In this document: in pieces, positions 1 through 7,829 of the stretch
How positions within the stretch are numbered: the first letter of the stretch is position 1
Layout: every line of letters begins with the position of its first letter
NCBI GenBank assembly: GCA_028282195.1
Contig: JANQII010000198.1
Coordinates: 1 to 38,059, forward strand
Reading direction: 5' to 3'
Origin: Prolixibacteraceae bacterium
GTDB lineage: Bacteria; Bacteroidota; Bacteroidia; Bacteroidales; Prolixibacteraceae
Length of the DNA stretch: 38,059 bases
Made by a program: the position numbers and the translations under genes
The notes under the pieces: generated by a model
Told to the model about the DNA's origin: nothing
Database searches by the model: none
The model's input: the letters and a program-made list of their open reading frames with translations, nothing else

Positions 1-342
1 AAATTACTCAATAATTTCACTACGTTTATCATTGAGTTTTAAATATCTATCGGCATAATACCCGTGTGTAAATTAACACATAAAATGGTATTATTTAACT
101 GCAGAGTGCGCAAAGTTTTTATCGGAAAGTGCGCTAAGGGGTAACTTGGGGCAATGATTATTTTGCAAAATGTTAAGATCAACCCAAAACTCACGTTATT
201 CATATTCAAACCTGAATTTGTACTAAAAAGCATCTGAATTTTTCAATCGTACTTGAAAATTTGTCGTTAAACAATATTTTTTTCAGATACACTTGAATTT
301 TTCGAAATGAGAGCTAATGGTTTAGTAATAAGCAAGTTCCTT
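1..342. other. AT-rich non-coding stretch at window start
   Basis: I see no convincing gene here. The only open frame (minus, 39-233) has no recognisable protein character and uses codons unlike the neighbouring genes. The stretch lies beyond the 3' end of the minus-strand ATPase gene. No tRNA or clear terminator was found. Confidence 0.5.
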
Positions 343-1533
343 CTAGTATAAAAACCCAAACAACCATATGGGAACTTTGTTACCTGCCCCAACCTCAATA
401 TCATCAGATACAATCAAATAATTCTCTAAGTGTTTCACTTGTGATTTGGTTTTATTCTTCCCTCCGATTTCCAAAGTATAATCCTTAAAAGCAAAGTCAC
501 CGGCTTCAGGAGAGCTTACTTCAAACCCTACATTATACAATTGGTTAAAAACAAATGTTTCACGTATGTTTCCTATATCCGGCTTATTCCTTAATGCAAA
601 AGCAAGATTCGTATTTTCCAGATATATTTTATCGGGTTTTTGTAAAGTTGAAACACCTTTCCCTGCAGAACTCAATGTATTAAGCAATCTGGCATCTTTT
701 AACTGATAGATATACTGATAAATACTATCGCGGCTAATATCCAGCTTTCTGGCCAGGGCAGCTATATTAGGTTTAAAGGGCACAGATTCTGCAATTACTG
801 CCAGTAATTTTTTCACTTTATTGGCTGTGCCTGAATTATAGGCAGCAATATAGGCCAGGTCTGTATCGACAATTGTATTAATAACCTGATTGAGTTTAAG
901 CAAATAGGAGTCTTCTCCTTCAATAAAGATTGGTAAGTAACCCACCTCCGTATATTTTCGGAATACCGGTAAAGGCCTTAGCTTTTCATTTATAGCCTGG
1001 CTAAAGCTGCGATGATTTGTATAAATATCATCAATGGTAATTGGATCAAAATTGACATTAGTTGAGAATAGCAGATATTCCCTAAACGACAAGCCTGCCA
1101 ACAGATAACTTACAACCCTTCTGCTTAGATCTGCTTCTCCCCTGTAAATATCCAAAGCTGAAGATGCAGAAAATATGATTTGCATATCAGGCAAACCATC
1201 GTAAATGTTTTTTAATTCAACCGACCAGTTTTTGTACTTATGAACTTCATCAATTATCAGGATTTTTCCTCCCTGCTTATACCAATCACTGGCCGTTTCC
1301 AGTAAAGTGTGGTTATAAAACCAAGTGTGATCAGCAGTTATATATAAAGCTGTTTCAGGTAATCCCAGATCATATTTTAAATACTGCAACATTAATGTGG
1401 TCTTTCCTGCTCCACGGGGACCTTTAATTGCAATCATTCGCTGGTTCCAGTTTATCTGCTCATGCAGATATCGTCTAAATTCATTTTTTACGTTTCGTAA
1501 AATACTATACTGAAATTCAAATAAGGCTTCCAT
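343..1533 (-). CDS. AAA+ ATPase of the AAA_14/DUF4143 kind
   Basis: A 396-residue P-loop ATPase. The Walker A motif GPRGAGKT lies at residues 38-45 and the Walker B motif ILIIDEVH at 91-98. An SASSALDIYRGEADLSRR stretch after Walker B looks like the sensor and arginine-finger region of the AAA_14 group. The middle part (about 230-300) resembles a winged-helix segment, and the C-terminus, with LEIGGKNKTKSQ near residue 355, matches the restriction-endonuclease-like fold of DUF4143 proteins. Such proteins are common in Bacteroidota and archaea, often horizontally acquired, and their cellular role is not established. It stands alone and faces away from the next gene. The ATG at 1533 is preceded by a pair of palindromic sites that probably control it. 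No truncation is seen. Family assignment is confident; function is unknown. Confidence 0.85.
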   Translation of the reverse strand: MEALFEFQYSILRNVKNEFRRYLHEQINWNQRMIAIKGPRGAGKTTLMLQYLKYDLGLPETALYITADHTWFYNHTLLETASDWYKQGGKILIIDEVHKYKNWSVELKNIYDGLPDMQIIFSASSALDIYRGEADLSRRVVSYLLAGLSFREYLLFSTNVNFDPITIDDIYTNHRSFSQAINEKLRPLPVFRKYTEVGYLPIFIEGEDSYLLKLNQVINTIVDTDLAYIAAYNSGTANKVKKLLAVIAESVPFKPNIAALARKLDISRDSIYQYIYQLKDARLLNTLSSAGKGVSTLQKPDKIYLENTNLAFALRNKPDIGNIRETFVFNQLYNVGFEVSSPEAGDFAFKDYTLEIGGKNKTKSQVKHLENYLIVSDDIEVGAGNKVPIWLFGFLY

Positions 1534-1536
1534 TTC

Positions 1537-1587
1537 TGTCGTTTTGATTCGACAAATTTAATAATTTTTTGTCGAACAGTATCGACA
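1537..1587 (-). promoter_or_regulatory. Double operator upstream of the ATPase gene
   Basis: Two copies of TGTCG-N8-CGACA lie at 1537-1554 and 1570-1587, 33 bp apart centre to centre, about three helical turns. The inner half-sites also form a 9-bp inverted repeat, TTCGACAAA at 1548-1556 with TTTGTCGAA at 1568-1576. A TAAATTTG on the minus strand (1553-1560) fits a Bacteroidota -7 box and overlaps the first site, but I see no good -33 box. The sites begin 4 bp upstream of the start codon. The arrangement suggests cooperative binding of a dimeric repressor; that is inference. Confidence 0.55.
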
Positions 1588-1608
1588 TTTTTTATAATAA
1601 AGTGAGAA

Positions 1609-1637
1609 TGAGCTATAAAAGTGATTTTTATAGCTCA
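1609..1637. repeat. Perfect 12-bp inverted repeat (hairpin)
   Basis: TGAGCTATAAAA (1609-1620) and TTTTATAGCTCA (1626-1637) enclose a 5-nt loop. No T-run follows on either strand, so it is a weak terminator candidate. It sits between divergent genes and may be a regulatory site or cruciform. Confidence 0.5.
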
Positions 1638-1929
1638 CAATTCAAGTGGTTTTGGGCTATGCAAACAATTTCATCACTCCTTAAATACACTTTTTTAAAG
1701 GACTTTGTCATTTGTAATAAATAAACATGAAGGATTATGAGCTAAAAACACACTGTATCTGGTTGTTTCAAAGCCTCCCTTAATCCTAAATCGTAAACAC
1801 CGTCTTTTTATAATTCAGGTAACAGACAAAAGGAATCGAAATAAATTGCTCCTAATGAAAATTTCCGATTTCTTATTACATTTATCGGAGTTTTTATATA
1901 GAGAAAAACAAATTAAAATATAAATAACC

Positions 1930-2982
1930 ATGGAGCAAAAAGTAACTTTGAAAAGCACCAAAAACCAGATATTGGATGCCTATAATGAACTGCTAAAAAA
2001 ACTACAAACGCAAAAAACTGAAGAGCCCAAAAAAGAGCAGGAACAACAGCAAAAACTGGAACTGACCAATAAAGCCAAAGAACTGAATGATGAAAACATT
2101 GTGAAAGGAATTGCCGATTTGAAAGTTGCGGTGTCGGGCAAACTGGATGAATTGGCCGGACAATTGGTTGACGAGTACAAAAAGTTCGAAGAACTGCAAA
2201 AGGCCATCGATATTGAAAAACAAAAGCTGGAAGACCTGTACCAGCTTTCAGCCAGTACCGATTCGCTGGCAGTGATGTTGCTGGCACAAAAAGAACAAAA
2301 GGAACAGTTCGAAACTGAAATGGCACAACGAAAACAGGAACTTGCCGACACGATAAAAGCCGATAAAGAAAAGCACGAGACAGAAATGTCCGAAAAACGT
2401 GCCCTTTGGAAGAAAGAGCAGACCGAACGTGAAATAGCTGCCAAAGAAGAGGCTGCCCTTACCAAAAAGGAACGTGAACGTAAAGAGGAAGAATACCTGT
2501 ATAACCTGAAAATTGCCCGTAAAAAGGAGACTGACCTTTACGAAGAGAAAAAGCAAAAACTGGAAAAAGAACTTATTGAGAAAAAGGATGCTTTCGAAAA
2601 AGAGTTTGCTGAACGTAAAACCATGATAGAGGAAGCCGAGGCAGAACTGGTGGAGTTACGCGGGAAAAATGAAGCCTTCCCGGGCGAACTGGAAAAAGCT
2701 GTTGCCAATGCGGTAAAAGCCACGACAGAGAAACTCGAAACCTCGCATAAGTTTGAAATACAGCTCCGTGAAAAAGAGGTTGAAGGCGAGCAGAAACTGA
2801 AGGACCAGACCATTTCTACCCTCAATCTAAAAATAAAAGAAATGGAAACGAACCTGAAAGAAATGTCGGCCAAAACGGTCAAAGCTGAAACCAGTGTGAA
2901 GGACATTGCTTTAAAGGCTATTGAAAGTTCATCAGCAAAACCCTTAATTGTAGAGCGGGGAAATGATACCAAACAAGATTAA
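1930..2982 (+). CDS. Long coiled-coil protein, function unknown
   Basis: A 350-residue, highly charged protein dominated by Lys, Glu and Gln. From about residue 10 to 310 it shows heptad-like spacing of Leu/Ile/Met with KE-rich runs, so it should be almost entirely a parallel or antiparallel coiled coil. A break near residue 240 (ELRGKNEAFPGELEKA) may separate two helical segments. The C-terminus ends in a short non-helical tail. No signal peptide, membrane helix or enzymatic motif is visible. The ATG at 1930 follows an A-rich leader. I do not recognise a named family. Long runs open on the minus strand are by-products of its base composition. A scaffold or filament-like role is only a guess from the fold. 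Confidence 0.8.
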   Translation: MEQKVTLKSTKNQILDAYNELLKKLQTQKTEEPKKEQEQQQKLELTNKAKELNDENIVKGIADLKVAVSGKLDELAGQLVDEYKKFEELQKAIDIEKQKLEDLYQLSASTDSLAVMLLAQKEQKEQFETEMAQRKQELADTIKADKEKHETEMSEKRALWKKEQTEREIAAKEEAALTKKERERKEEEYLYNLKIARKKETDLYEEKKQKLEKELIEKKDAFEKEFAERKTMIEEAEAELVELRGKNEAFPGELEKAVANAVKATTEKLETSHKFEIQLREKEVEGEQKLKDQTISTLNLKIKEMETNLKEMSAKTVKAETSVKDIALKAIESSSAKPLIVERGNDTKQD

Positions 2983-3156
2983 ACCAAAGGCCCGGAATTT
3001 AGAGGAGGGACAATCATCGATAAACGCGAAAGTTGCATTGTAGCCTGCAAAGGAAGTGTTACCCTGAAAAACAACATGAGATTGAAAACTGGTGTCGGGT
3101 CTGCAAAAAATAAAAAGACTGCCTGTATAGTTAAAACAACTTAAAATATTGATAAT

Positions 3157-3741
3157 ATGAATGCTCAGCAGTTGTTGGACAAAATACTCCCAATTCTTCA
3201 TTCGGTAAAAGACAAGGAAGATAAACTGCGACAAATACTGGATTTTCTGAATGAAGAAATTTATGAAGAACAGGAAGAAGAAATCCTTGAGATCCCTGAA
3301 GAATTTGAGAAGCTGCTTAAGCCAATTGCCGGATCGATTGATGCCGGTATGAACTGCTACCTTAATCCAAAGAGCCTGGAAATAGAGGAAGTTCCGGCTT
3401 TGCTAGTGAATGACCCCCATGAATACAAAATGTTAACCGGTTTTGGAACAGAAGATGAAGAATTGAAACACCAAAACTGGGACAAGTGTTATGTTTTCGA
3501 GCCTTTAAAATCGAATGAATCTTTTCGGATTATGGAAGCGTTTGCCGAAAATATGGAAGACAGGAAATTCCGTGAACAACTTTTTTATGCTTTGAACAAC
3601 CGAAAACCCTTTGCCAATTTCAAATGGAAAATCGATAATTCCCCCTATCGGCAGGATTGGTTCGATTTTAAACAGAAATGGCTCGAAGGGTATGTTCGGG
3701 AAGAGCTTTATTGGTTCCTGGAAAGGCAGGAGGAAAAATAA
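3157..3741 (+). CDS. UPF0158 family protein
   Basis: A 194-residue acidic protein. The middle part (SIDAGMNCYLNPKSLEIEEVP, then LLVNDPHEYKMLTGF) and the C-terminal region (FEPLKSNESFRIMEAFAENM, then ALNNRKPFANFKWKIDNS and a W-rich tail) fit the UPF0158 family, small cytoplasmic proteins of unknown function common in Bacteroidota. The first 50 residues form a Glu-rich helix. The ATG at 3157 starts after a 174-bp gap from the coiled-coil gene. The next gene begins 34 bp after its stop on the same strand, so the two are probably co-transcribed. Family is fairly sure; role is unknown. Confidence 0.8.
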   Translation: MNAQQLLDKILPILHSVKDKEDKLRQILDFLNEEIYEEQEEEILEIPEEFEKLLKPIAGSIDAGMNCYLNPKSLEIEEVPALLVNDPHEYKMLTGFGTEDEELKHQNWDKCYVFEPLKSNESFRIMEAFAENMEDRKFREQLFYALNNRKPFANFKWKIDNSPYRQDWFDFKQKWLEGYVREELYWFLERQEEK

Positions 3742-3775
3742 TTCAGGGAATAACTATAAAATATAAACAGATGAA

Positions 3776-4366
3776 ATGACTTTTCAATTTAAAATTCAGA
3801 TTAAAAATATCACGAAACCTCCGGTATGGCGGAAGGTTACGGTACCAGCCCAATACAGTTTTTGGGATTTTCACATGGTTATCCAGGCTTCTTTTGGATG
3901 GGAAAACAGCCACCTTTTTTCATTTTCCCCCAACGGATGGCGTTCCTATCCCGTGATTGAACTACGCAATGATGCCATTAACGATCCTCTTTTTATGCCA
4001 CAGGGAGAAAGCCTTGATGCGGAAAAAACAATGCTTTCCGTAATTTTTAAAACGGAAGGGCAAACGTTCACTTACATTTACGATTTTGGTGACAATTGGG
4101 AACATACGATCATTTTGGAAAAAATACTGCCCGATAAAACATTGTACCCAACATGCATAAACGGAAAAGGGATGTGTCCGCCCGAAGACTGTGGCGGTGC
4201 CTGGGGGTATATGCAGTTAAAAGAAGTATTGTCGGACAAAAACCATCCAGACTATGAAGAGTATAAAGAATGGTATTTATACGAAGACCAGGAAGAATGG
4301 GATGCCTCACTGTTTGATTTGAAGGAAACCCAAAAATACTTCATGCAGCTTTTTACAAAAAGATAA
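3776..4366 (+). CDS. Plasmid pRiA4b ORF-3-like protein
   Basis: A 196-residue protein matching the pRiA4b ORF-3 family. Signature segments are IKNITKPPVWRKVTVP near residue 10, FHMVIQASFGWENSHLFSF near 30, then YIYDFGDNWEHTI near 105 and CPPEDCGGAWGY near 137. The family is widespread on plasmids and chromosomes and its biochemical role is not known. The ATG at 3776 is in frame with the family start; an ATG five bases earlier is out of frame and stops at once. It lies 34 bp after the UPF0158 gene and 40 bp before the next one, so the three probably form a transcription unit. The protein looks complete. Confidence 0.88.
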   Translation: MTFQFKIQIKNITKPPVWRKVTVPAQYSFWDFHMVIQASFGWENSHLFSFSPNGWRSYPVIELRNDAINDPLFMPQGESLDAEKTMLSVIFKTEGQTFTYIYDFGDNWEHTIILEKILPDKTLYPTCINGKGMCPPEDCGGAWGYMQLKEVLSDKNHPDYEEYKEWYLYEDQEEWDASLFDLKETQKYFMQLFTKR

Positions 4367-4406
4367 CTCAATCCCTTTAATTTATAAACGTTATTAACCG
4401 GTACTT

Positions 4407-5012
4407 ATGGGACCAGCCGAGTTTTTAGAATTTTTAAATCGTTCGGAACAAGAGATCAAAAAGCTGGAAGAAAAAGAAAGGACTTTTCGGGAAAAGCTTT
4501 CTGCAGAGTTGGTTCTTCTGGTGTTTAATTATTTTCCTGAATTGAAAAGCCAACAAAAGCGGTTGTTGAATTCGTTACGGGATATTTGCGAACAGTGTGC
4601 CAAAATTGCATTGGAATGCCTGGGATCGGCCTTTCACCATGCTAAAAATAACATTCCATATACTGAGAAGAAGGGAATCCGGAAGCCCCGTACAAAGGAA
4701 GAGTCAGAAAAGGAACTTCAGGAACTATTACTGCTAATAGATGAAAAAGACCATGCATACTTATCCAAAATACATTGGGAAGAGTTCGAAAACGAGCAAC
4801 GTCATGATGGTTTTTATTTTAAGGTGCACCATAAAATTAAAGAAGTGCTGGTCGAATTCTACTTCGATGAAATCCAGGAACTCAGTGGTGGCCATCTCCG
4901 CTTGTTGGAACACTATACTTATTATTTGGCAGTATGTGAATTTGTAGATGCATTTTATGGGATCAAAGAAAAAGAGGAAGACGATCAATCGTCCCGGGTT
5001 GGTTCAAGTTAA
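4407..5012 (+). CDS. Hypothetical protein
   Basis: A 201-residue protein with a charged helical N-terminus, a central segment with CEQCAKIALECLGSAFHHAK near residue 70, and a C-terminal half rich in aromatic residues (EVLVEFYFDEIQELSGGHLRL, near 150). No signal peptide or membrane helix is present. I do not recognise the family. It is the last gene of the run that starts with UPF0158. The position just before the decayed cas4 corresponds to where CRISPR effector genes would be expected in a complete type I-B locus, but it shows no similarity to any Cas protein that I can see. Confidence 0.65.
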   Translation: MGPAEFLEFLNRSEQEIKKLEEKERTFREKLSAELVLLVFNYFPELKSQQKRLLNSLRDICEQCAKIALECLGSAFHHAKNNIPYTEKKGIRKPRTKEESEKELQELLLLIDEKDHAYLSKIHWEEFENEQRHDGFYFKVHHKIKEVLVEFYFDEIQELSGGHLRLLEHYTYYLAVCEFVDAFYGIKEKEEDDQSSRVGSS

Positions 5013-5029
5013 ATCAATCTTATCAATTT

Positions 5030-5509
5030 ATGCAAATTACAGGCACCCACTTTAACCACTACCTCATTTGCCAACGGTATAAATATGGAACAAACTTCTG
5101 ATACAGTTTATCAGGCAAAACTCATCCACAAAAACAGTTATAAATAACGTAGCGAACGTTTTAAAGAAGTAGCATTGAGGGAATTAAAATCGATTACTTT
5201 GATCCGAAAAACAATGTGGTGCACGAAATAAAAAAATCGGATAAAAAGGAAGAAGCCTACAACCGGCAGGTGAAGTATTACTTGTATATGCTTGAGCAAA
5301 ATGGAATTAGGGCCACAGGTTTGCTTGAATATCCCAAACTGCGAAAAACACAGGAGGTATTTCTTTCTGTACCAGACCGTGAGTTTATTGAAGAAACTAA
5401 AAAAGATATTGGAAATGTTATTCATAGTGAGACTTGTCCCGGGCGGATACCGAAACCCAAATGTAAAAACTGTTCCAATTTCGATTTTTGCTACTCAAAT
5501 GAAGTCTGA
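5030..5509 (+). pseudogene. cas4: Decayed cas4 (CRISPR adaptation nuclease)
   Basis: Cas4 is a RecB-like nuclease with an iron-sulfur cluster that trims prespacers. The ATG at 5030 opens the typical Cas4 start (MQITGTHFNHYLICQR) but the reading frame breaks at about 5077 where the family's KLWLF segment should be, and stops at 5099-5101. Continuing in another frame gives INMEQTSDTVY and IHKNSY, then a TAA at 5145-5147. A one-base loss near 5176 (expected LEGIKIDYFDP) returns to the frame that runs to 5509. In that last part the nuclease motif HEIKKS, the QVKYYLYML helix and the Cys cluster (TCPGRIPKPKCKNC, then C near the end) are intact. With one deletion, one nonsense codon and one frameshift, it should be non-functional. 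Confidence 0.85.
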
Positions 5510-5552
5510 ACTATGATTGTTAAGATTATTCGAATACTATGATTTAAAAACA

Positions 5553-5960
5553 ATGGAAAAGCAATATAAATTTCAGAATTTAACACACGAAATAGTAGGG
5601 GCTGCAATGGAAGTGCACCACCATTTGGGAAATGGTTTTCAGGAAGTTGTTTATCAAAGTGCACTTGCTATTGAGTTAAGCTTTCGAAATATTGAATTTG
5701 AGCGAGAAAAAGAAATGTTTTTGGAATATAAAAGCCACGATATTGGAACACGTCGGGTTGATTTCTTGATTGAAGACAGAATAATGCGCGAAATAAAAGC
5801 AGTGGTGCAGCTGGAAGATGTACATCTTGCTCAAGTGATTAATTACCTTGAAGCTTATGGGTTAGAAATAGGATCATTAATAAACTTCGGTAATACTTCC
5901 CTGCAATTCAAACGAGTAATGAAACCTAAAGGTAATCATAATCCTTCACAAAATCAGTAA
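5553..5960 (+). CDS. GxxExxY family protein
   Basis: About 135 residues. The signature of the family is visible: HEIVGAAMEVHHHLGNGFQEVVYQSAL, split here as the helix and the G-x-x-E-x-x-Y motif (GFQEVVY) near residue 27, followed by RRVDFLIEDRIMREIKAV near 70 and a C-terminal LINFG near 110. The fold is related to PD-(D/E)XK nucleases: D in VDFLI, then E in REIKAV with Lys. The family's function is not established. I chose the ATG at 5553 because it matches the family start; a TTG at 5517 is in frame but adds unrelated residues. The gene lies between cas4 and cas1, which are normally adjacent, so it is likely an insertion into the cas operon. Confidence 0.85.
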   Translation: MEKQYKFQNLTHEIVGAAMEVHHHLGNGFQEVVYQSALAIELSFRNIEFEREKEMFLEYKSHDIGTRRVDFLIEDRIMREIKAVVQLEDVHLAQVINYLEAYGLEIGSLINFGNTSLQFKRVMKPKGNHNPSQNQ

Positions 5961-5977
5961 AATCGTAGTTCGAGACA

Positions 5978-6981
5978 ATGAAACGCACCTATTATTTGTT
6001 TAAGCCTGTCGCTTGCAACGCCGGGACAACACGCTAAAATTTACACTATACGATGAAGAAGGCAAAGAAGAAAAGCCCCGTTATCTTCCGGTTGAAAATG
6101 TTGGGGAACTTTACTGTTTCGGAAATCTGGACGCTAATTCAGCATTGTATAATTTCCTGGGGCAACAGCAAATCCCCATTCATTTCTTTGATTACTACGA
6201 AAACTACACCGGATCTTTTATGCCACGCGAAACGCTACTATCCGGAAAAGTTTTATTAGCCCAGGTCGATTTTTATAAAAAGAAAAAGAAACGTTTGTTA
6301 ATTGCCCAACGCATTTGGGAAGAAGCCAGTTTTAATATGGTAAAAAACCTTCGTTATGACGACAAACGAGGGAAACACCTCATCGACATTATTGAAATTA
6401 TTGAAGGATTTGCGGAGAATATTGCTGGCACTTCAGAAATAGATGAATTGATGGGAATTGAAGGCAACATTCGTAAAAACTATTACGAAGCATTTTATCT
6501 TATCCTCAACAATTTTGAGATCACAGGTCGTTCGTACCGTCCTCCGCAAAACGAAGTGAATGCCTTAATCTCGTTTGGAAACATGATGTGTTACAGCCAG
6601 TGTTTGAGGGCCATTCATCAAACACAGTTAAATCCGTTAATTTCATTTCTGCATCAACCCGGCGTAAGGCGTTTTTCGTTGTCGCTTGATATTGCTGAAA
6701 TATTTAAACCGATCCTGATAGATCGTGTAATTTTTAAAGTGATTAACAAACACGAAATCCAGGCTGGCGATTTTGAGCCCAACCTGAATGCAGTATTGCT
6801 CAAACCCAAAAGTAAAAAGAAATTTGTTCAGGCATGGGAAGCACGGCTCACCGAAACATTAAAACATCTTAGTTTAAATAGAAGCGTTAGTTACAAACAC
6901 CTTGTTAAATTAGAATGCTACAAGCTGGTGAAACATATTTTAGGAATTGATGAATACAAACCCTTTAAAATGTATTGGTAA
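5978..6981 (+). pseudogene. cas1: cas1 integrase, frameshifted near its start
   Basis: Cas1 is the integrase of CRISPR adaptation. ATG at 5978 begins MKRTYYLFKP, the usual type I-B Cas1 start, then the frame shifts. Adding one G in the run AAGCCTGTCGC (about 6004-6013) restores PGRLQRRDNTLKF and joins the long frame that runs to 6981. The rest appears complete: the metal-binding residues are Glu in MGIEGN, His in SFLHQPGVRR and Asp in SLDIAEIF (about 162, 226 and 238 of the repaired protein). It overlaps cas2 by one base (TAATG). The change could be a real lesion or a sequencing error; the neighbouring cas4, with several lesions, makes decay plausible. A TTG at 6013 could give a protein short by 12 residues. 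Confidence 0.85.
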
Positions 6982-7244
6982 TGTATGTAATTGCTGTTTA
7001 CGACTGTGGGGAAAAGCGTGTGTCAAAAATGTTAAAGCTTTGCCGCAGGTATTTAAACTGGATACAAAATTCCGTTTTTGAAGTGGAAATTACTGAAGCC
7101 CGTTTAGAAGAACTAAAAATCGCGGCTCAAGATATTATGGATGAAGAAGAGGATAGTTTTATCATTTTCAGGACACGTCAGGAAAAGTGGCTCGATAAAG
7201 AAATTGTTGGCAAAGAACGCAGTAATTTGAGCAATTTCTTGTAA
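6981..7244 (+). CDS. cas2: Cas2, CRISPR adaptation subunit
   Basis: Cas2 dimers bridge two Cas1 dimers during spacer integration. The 87-residue protein has the ferredoxin-like start MYVIAVYDCGEKRVSKML and the central WIQNSVFEVEIT typical of type I-B Cas2, followed by EEEDSFIIFRTRQEKWLDKEIVGKE. The first-strand Asp after VY is present. The ATG at 6981 overlaps the cas1 stop by one base, so translation is probably coupled. It seems intact, unlike cas1 and cas4. It is followed directly by a leader-like AT-rich stretch and a single repeat. Confidence 0.93.
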   Translation: MYVIAVYDCGEKRVSKMLKLCRRYLNWIQNSVFEVEITEARLEELKIAAQDIMDEEEDSFIIFRTRQEKWLDKEIVGKERSNLSNFL

Positions 7245-7471
7245 TGTATGGGTTGTCGTTCCCAGTTTTTTAAAACGAAAACTAAAACATGAGAAACCAA
7301 ATTTCATAAAAAGCGTTCTTTGACATATTGAAAAACAGCAACATATAAAAGGTTGTCGAACTATCGGCATATTATGGATATTGCACACCGACAACATTTG
7401 CCAATAAAATACAAACATTCTATTTTTATAAACCGCTTAAAACCAAGCTATTTTTTTAGGTTGTCGAACGG
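7245..7471 (+). promoter_or_regulatory. CRISPR leader-like region with GGTTGTCG motifs
   Basis: AT-rich non-coding DNA between cas2 and the solitary repeat. GGTTGTCG occurs at 7251, 7351 and 7459, the last two extended to GGTTGTCGAAC, and an inverted CGACAAC lies near 7390. The last copy ends 2 bp before the repeat, where leader-anchoring sequences sit in active arrays. GTTCTTTGACATATTG at 7315-7330 resembles a promoter or leader element. Assignment as a leader rests on position and these motifs. Confidence 0.5.
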
Positions 7472-7501
7472 CTCTCAATCGTACCAAGCTGGAATTGAAA
7501 T
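7472..7501 (+). CRISPR. Solitary 30-bp CRISPR repeat, no array
   Basis: A 30-bp sequence starting CTCTCAATCGTACC and ending GGAATTGAAAT has the layout of type I-B repeats (a CTTTCAATCG-like start and a GAATTGAAAY end with a variable centre). It lies 227 bp after cas2, directly after the leader-like motifs. No second copy is found in the next several hundred bases, so no spacer is held. It may be an array collapsed to one repeat or a never-expanded site. Confidence 0.6.
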
Positions 7502-7680
7502 AAAGGTGTTGATGTCGCTATTAATAACATTCCAATTTTTCAGGTATACATAAATATTACTTTCTATTACTGACCGGATAACTGATGCCCAACGCCAGGT
7601 CTGAGATAAAAGTTATCCTCCGCTCCCAAAGAAAAAGCATATTTATACAACTTTATTTACCAGTGCCGCAAAATAAATAT

Positions 7681-7704
7681 CCACCCTCAAAGAAGGTGGT
7701 TTTT
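7681..7704 (+). terminator. Short rho-independent terminator
   Basis: CCACC (7681-7685) and GGTGG (7695-7699) form a stem with a 9-nt loop, followed by five Ts. It would end plus-strand transcripts from the cas/leader side. Confidence 0.55.
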
Positions 7705-7715
7705 AGATTTTAATA

Positions 7716-7754
7716 AAAGAACGCTTAAAAAAATCAACATTTTAAGCGTTCTTT
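7716..7754 (-). terminator. Strong hairpin beyond the outer tRNA-Leu fragment
   Basis: A perfect 15-bp stem, AAAGAACGCTTAAAA (7716-7730) with TTTTAAGCGTTCTTT (7740-7754), has a 9-nt loop. On the minus strand it follows the tRNA-Leu 3' fragment at 7777-7797 by about 22 bp and ends in T-rich sequence. It is probably the original terminator of the tRNA gene before insertions moved it away. Confidence 0.65.
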
Positions 7755-7776
7755 CAGTTATCTGTGTTTCCTTTAA

Positions 7777-7829
7777 GTACCCGGAGTGGGAATCGAATCT
7801 ACCTGTCGGTAGACAGGCCCACACTTGTT
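7777..7829 (-). repeat. tRNA-Leu 3' fragment with a palindrome inserted in the T-loop
   Basis: 7777-7797 is identical to 21 bp of the tRNA-Leu 3' end (25532-25552). Homology resumes at 7818-7825 (CCCACACT) and more weakly to 7829, as in the tRNA T-stem and variable arm. Between these lies a 20-bp insertion (7798-7817) holding CCTGTC-GGTA-GACAGG. The fragment directly abuts the stop codon of the GIY-YIG gene. It looks like an old attachment-site copy from an earlier insertion at this tRNA. Confidence 0.7.

Larger units (their letters stand above)
7502..7776. other. Non-coding stretch with two hairpins after the CRISPR remnant
   Basis: No gene is seen. GGATAACT (7576-7583) pairs with AGTTATCC (7611-7618). 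The stretch also holds the terminators at 7681-7704 and 7716-7754, listed separately. Confidence 0.5.

Noticed and set aside
1913-2972. Several long minus-strand frames opposite the coiled-coil gene
   Set aside because: They are Phe/Ser-rich mirror images of Lys/Glu codons and lack protein-like features.
2995-3144. Open plus-strand stretch reading FRGGTIIDKRES and onward to a stop
   Set aside because: About 50 codons without a good start or known family, between two real genes; probably chance.
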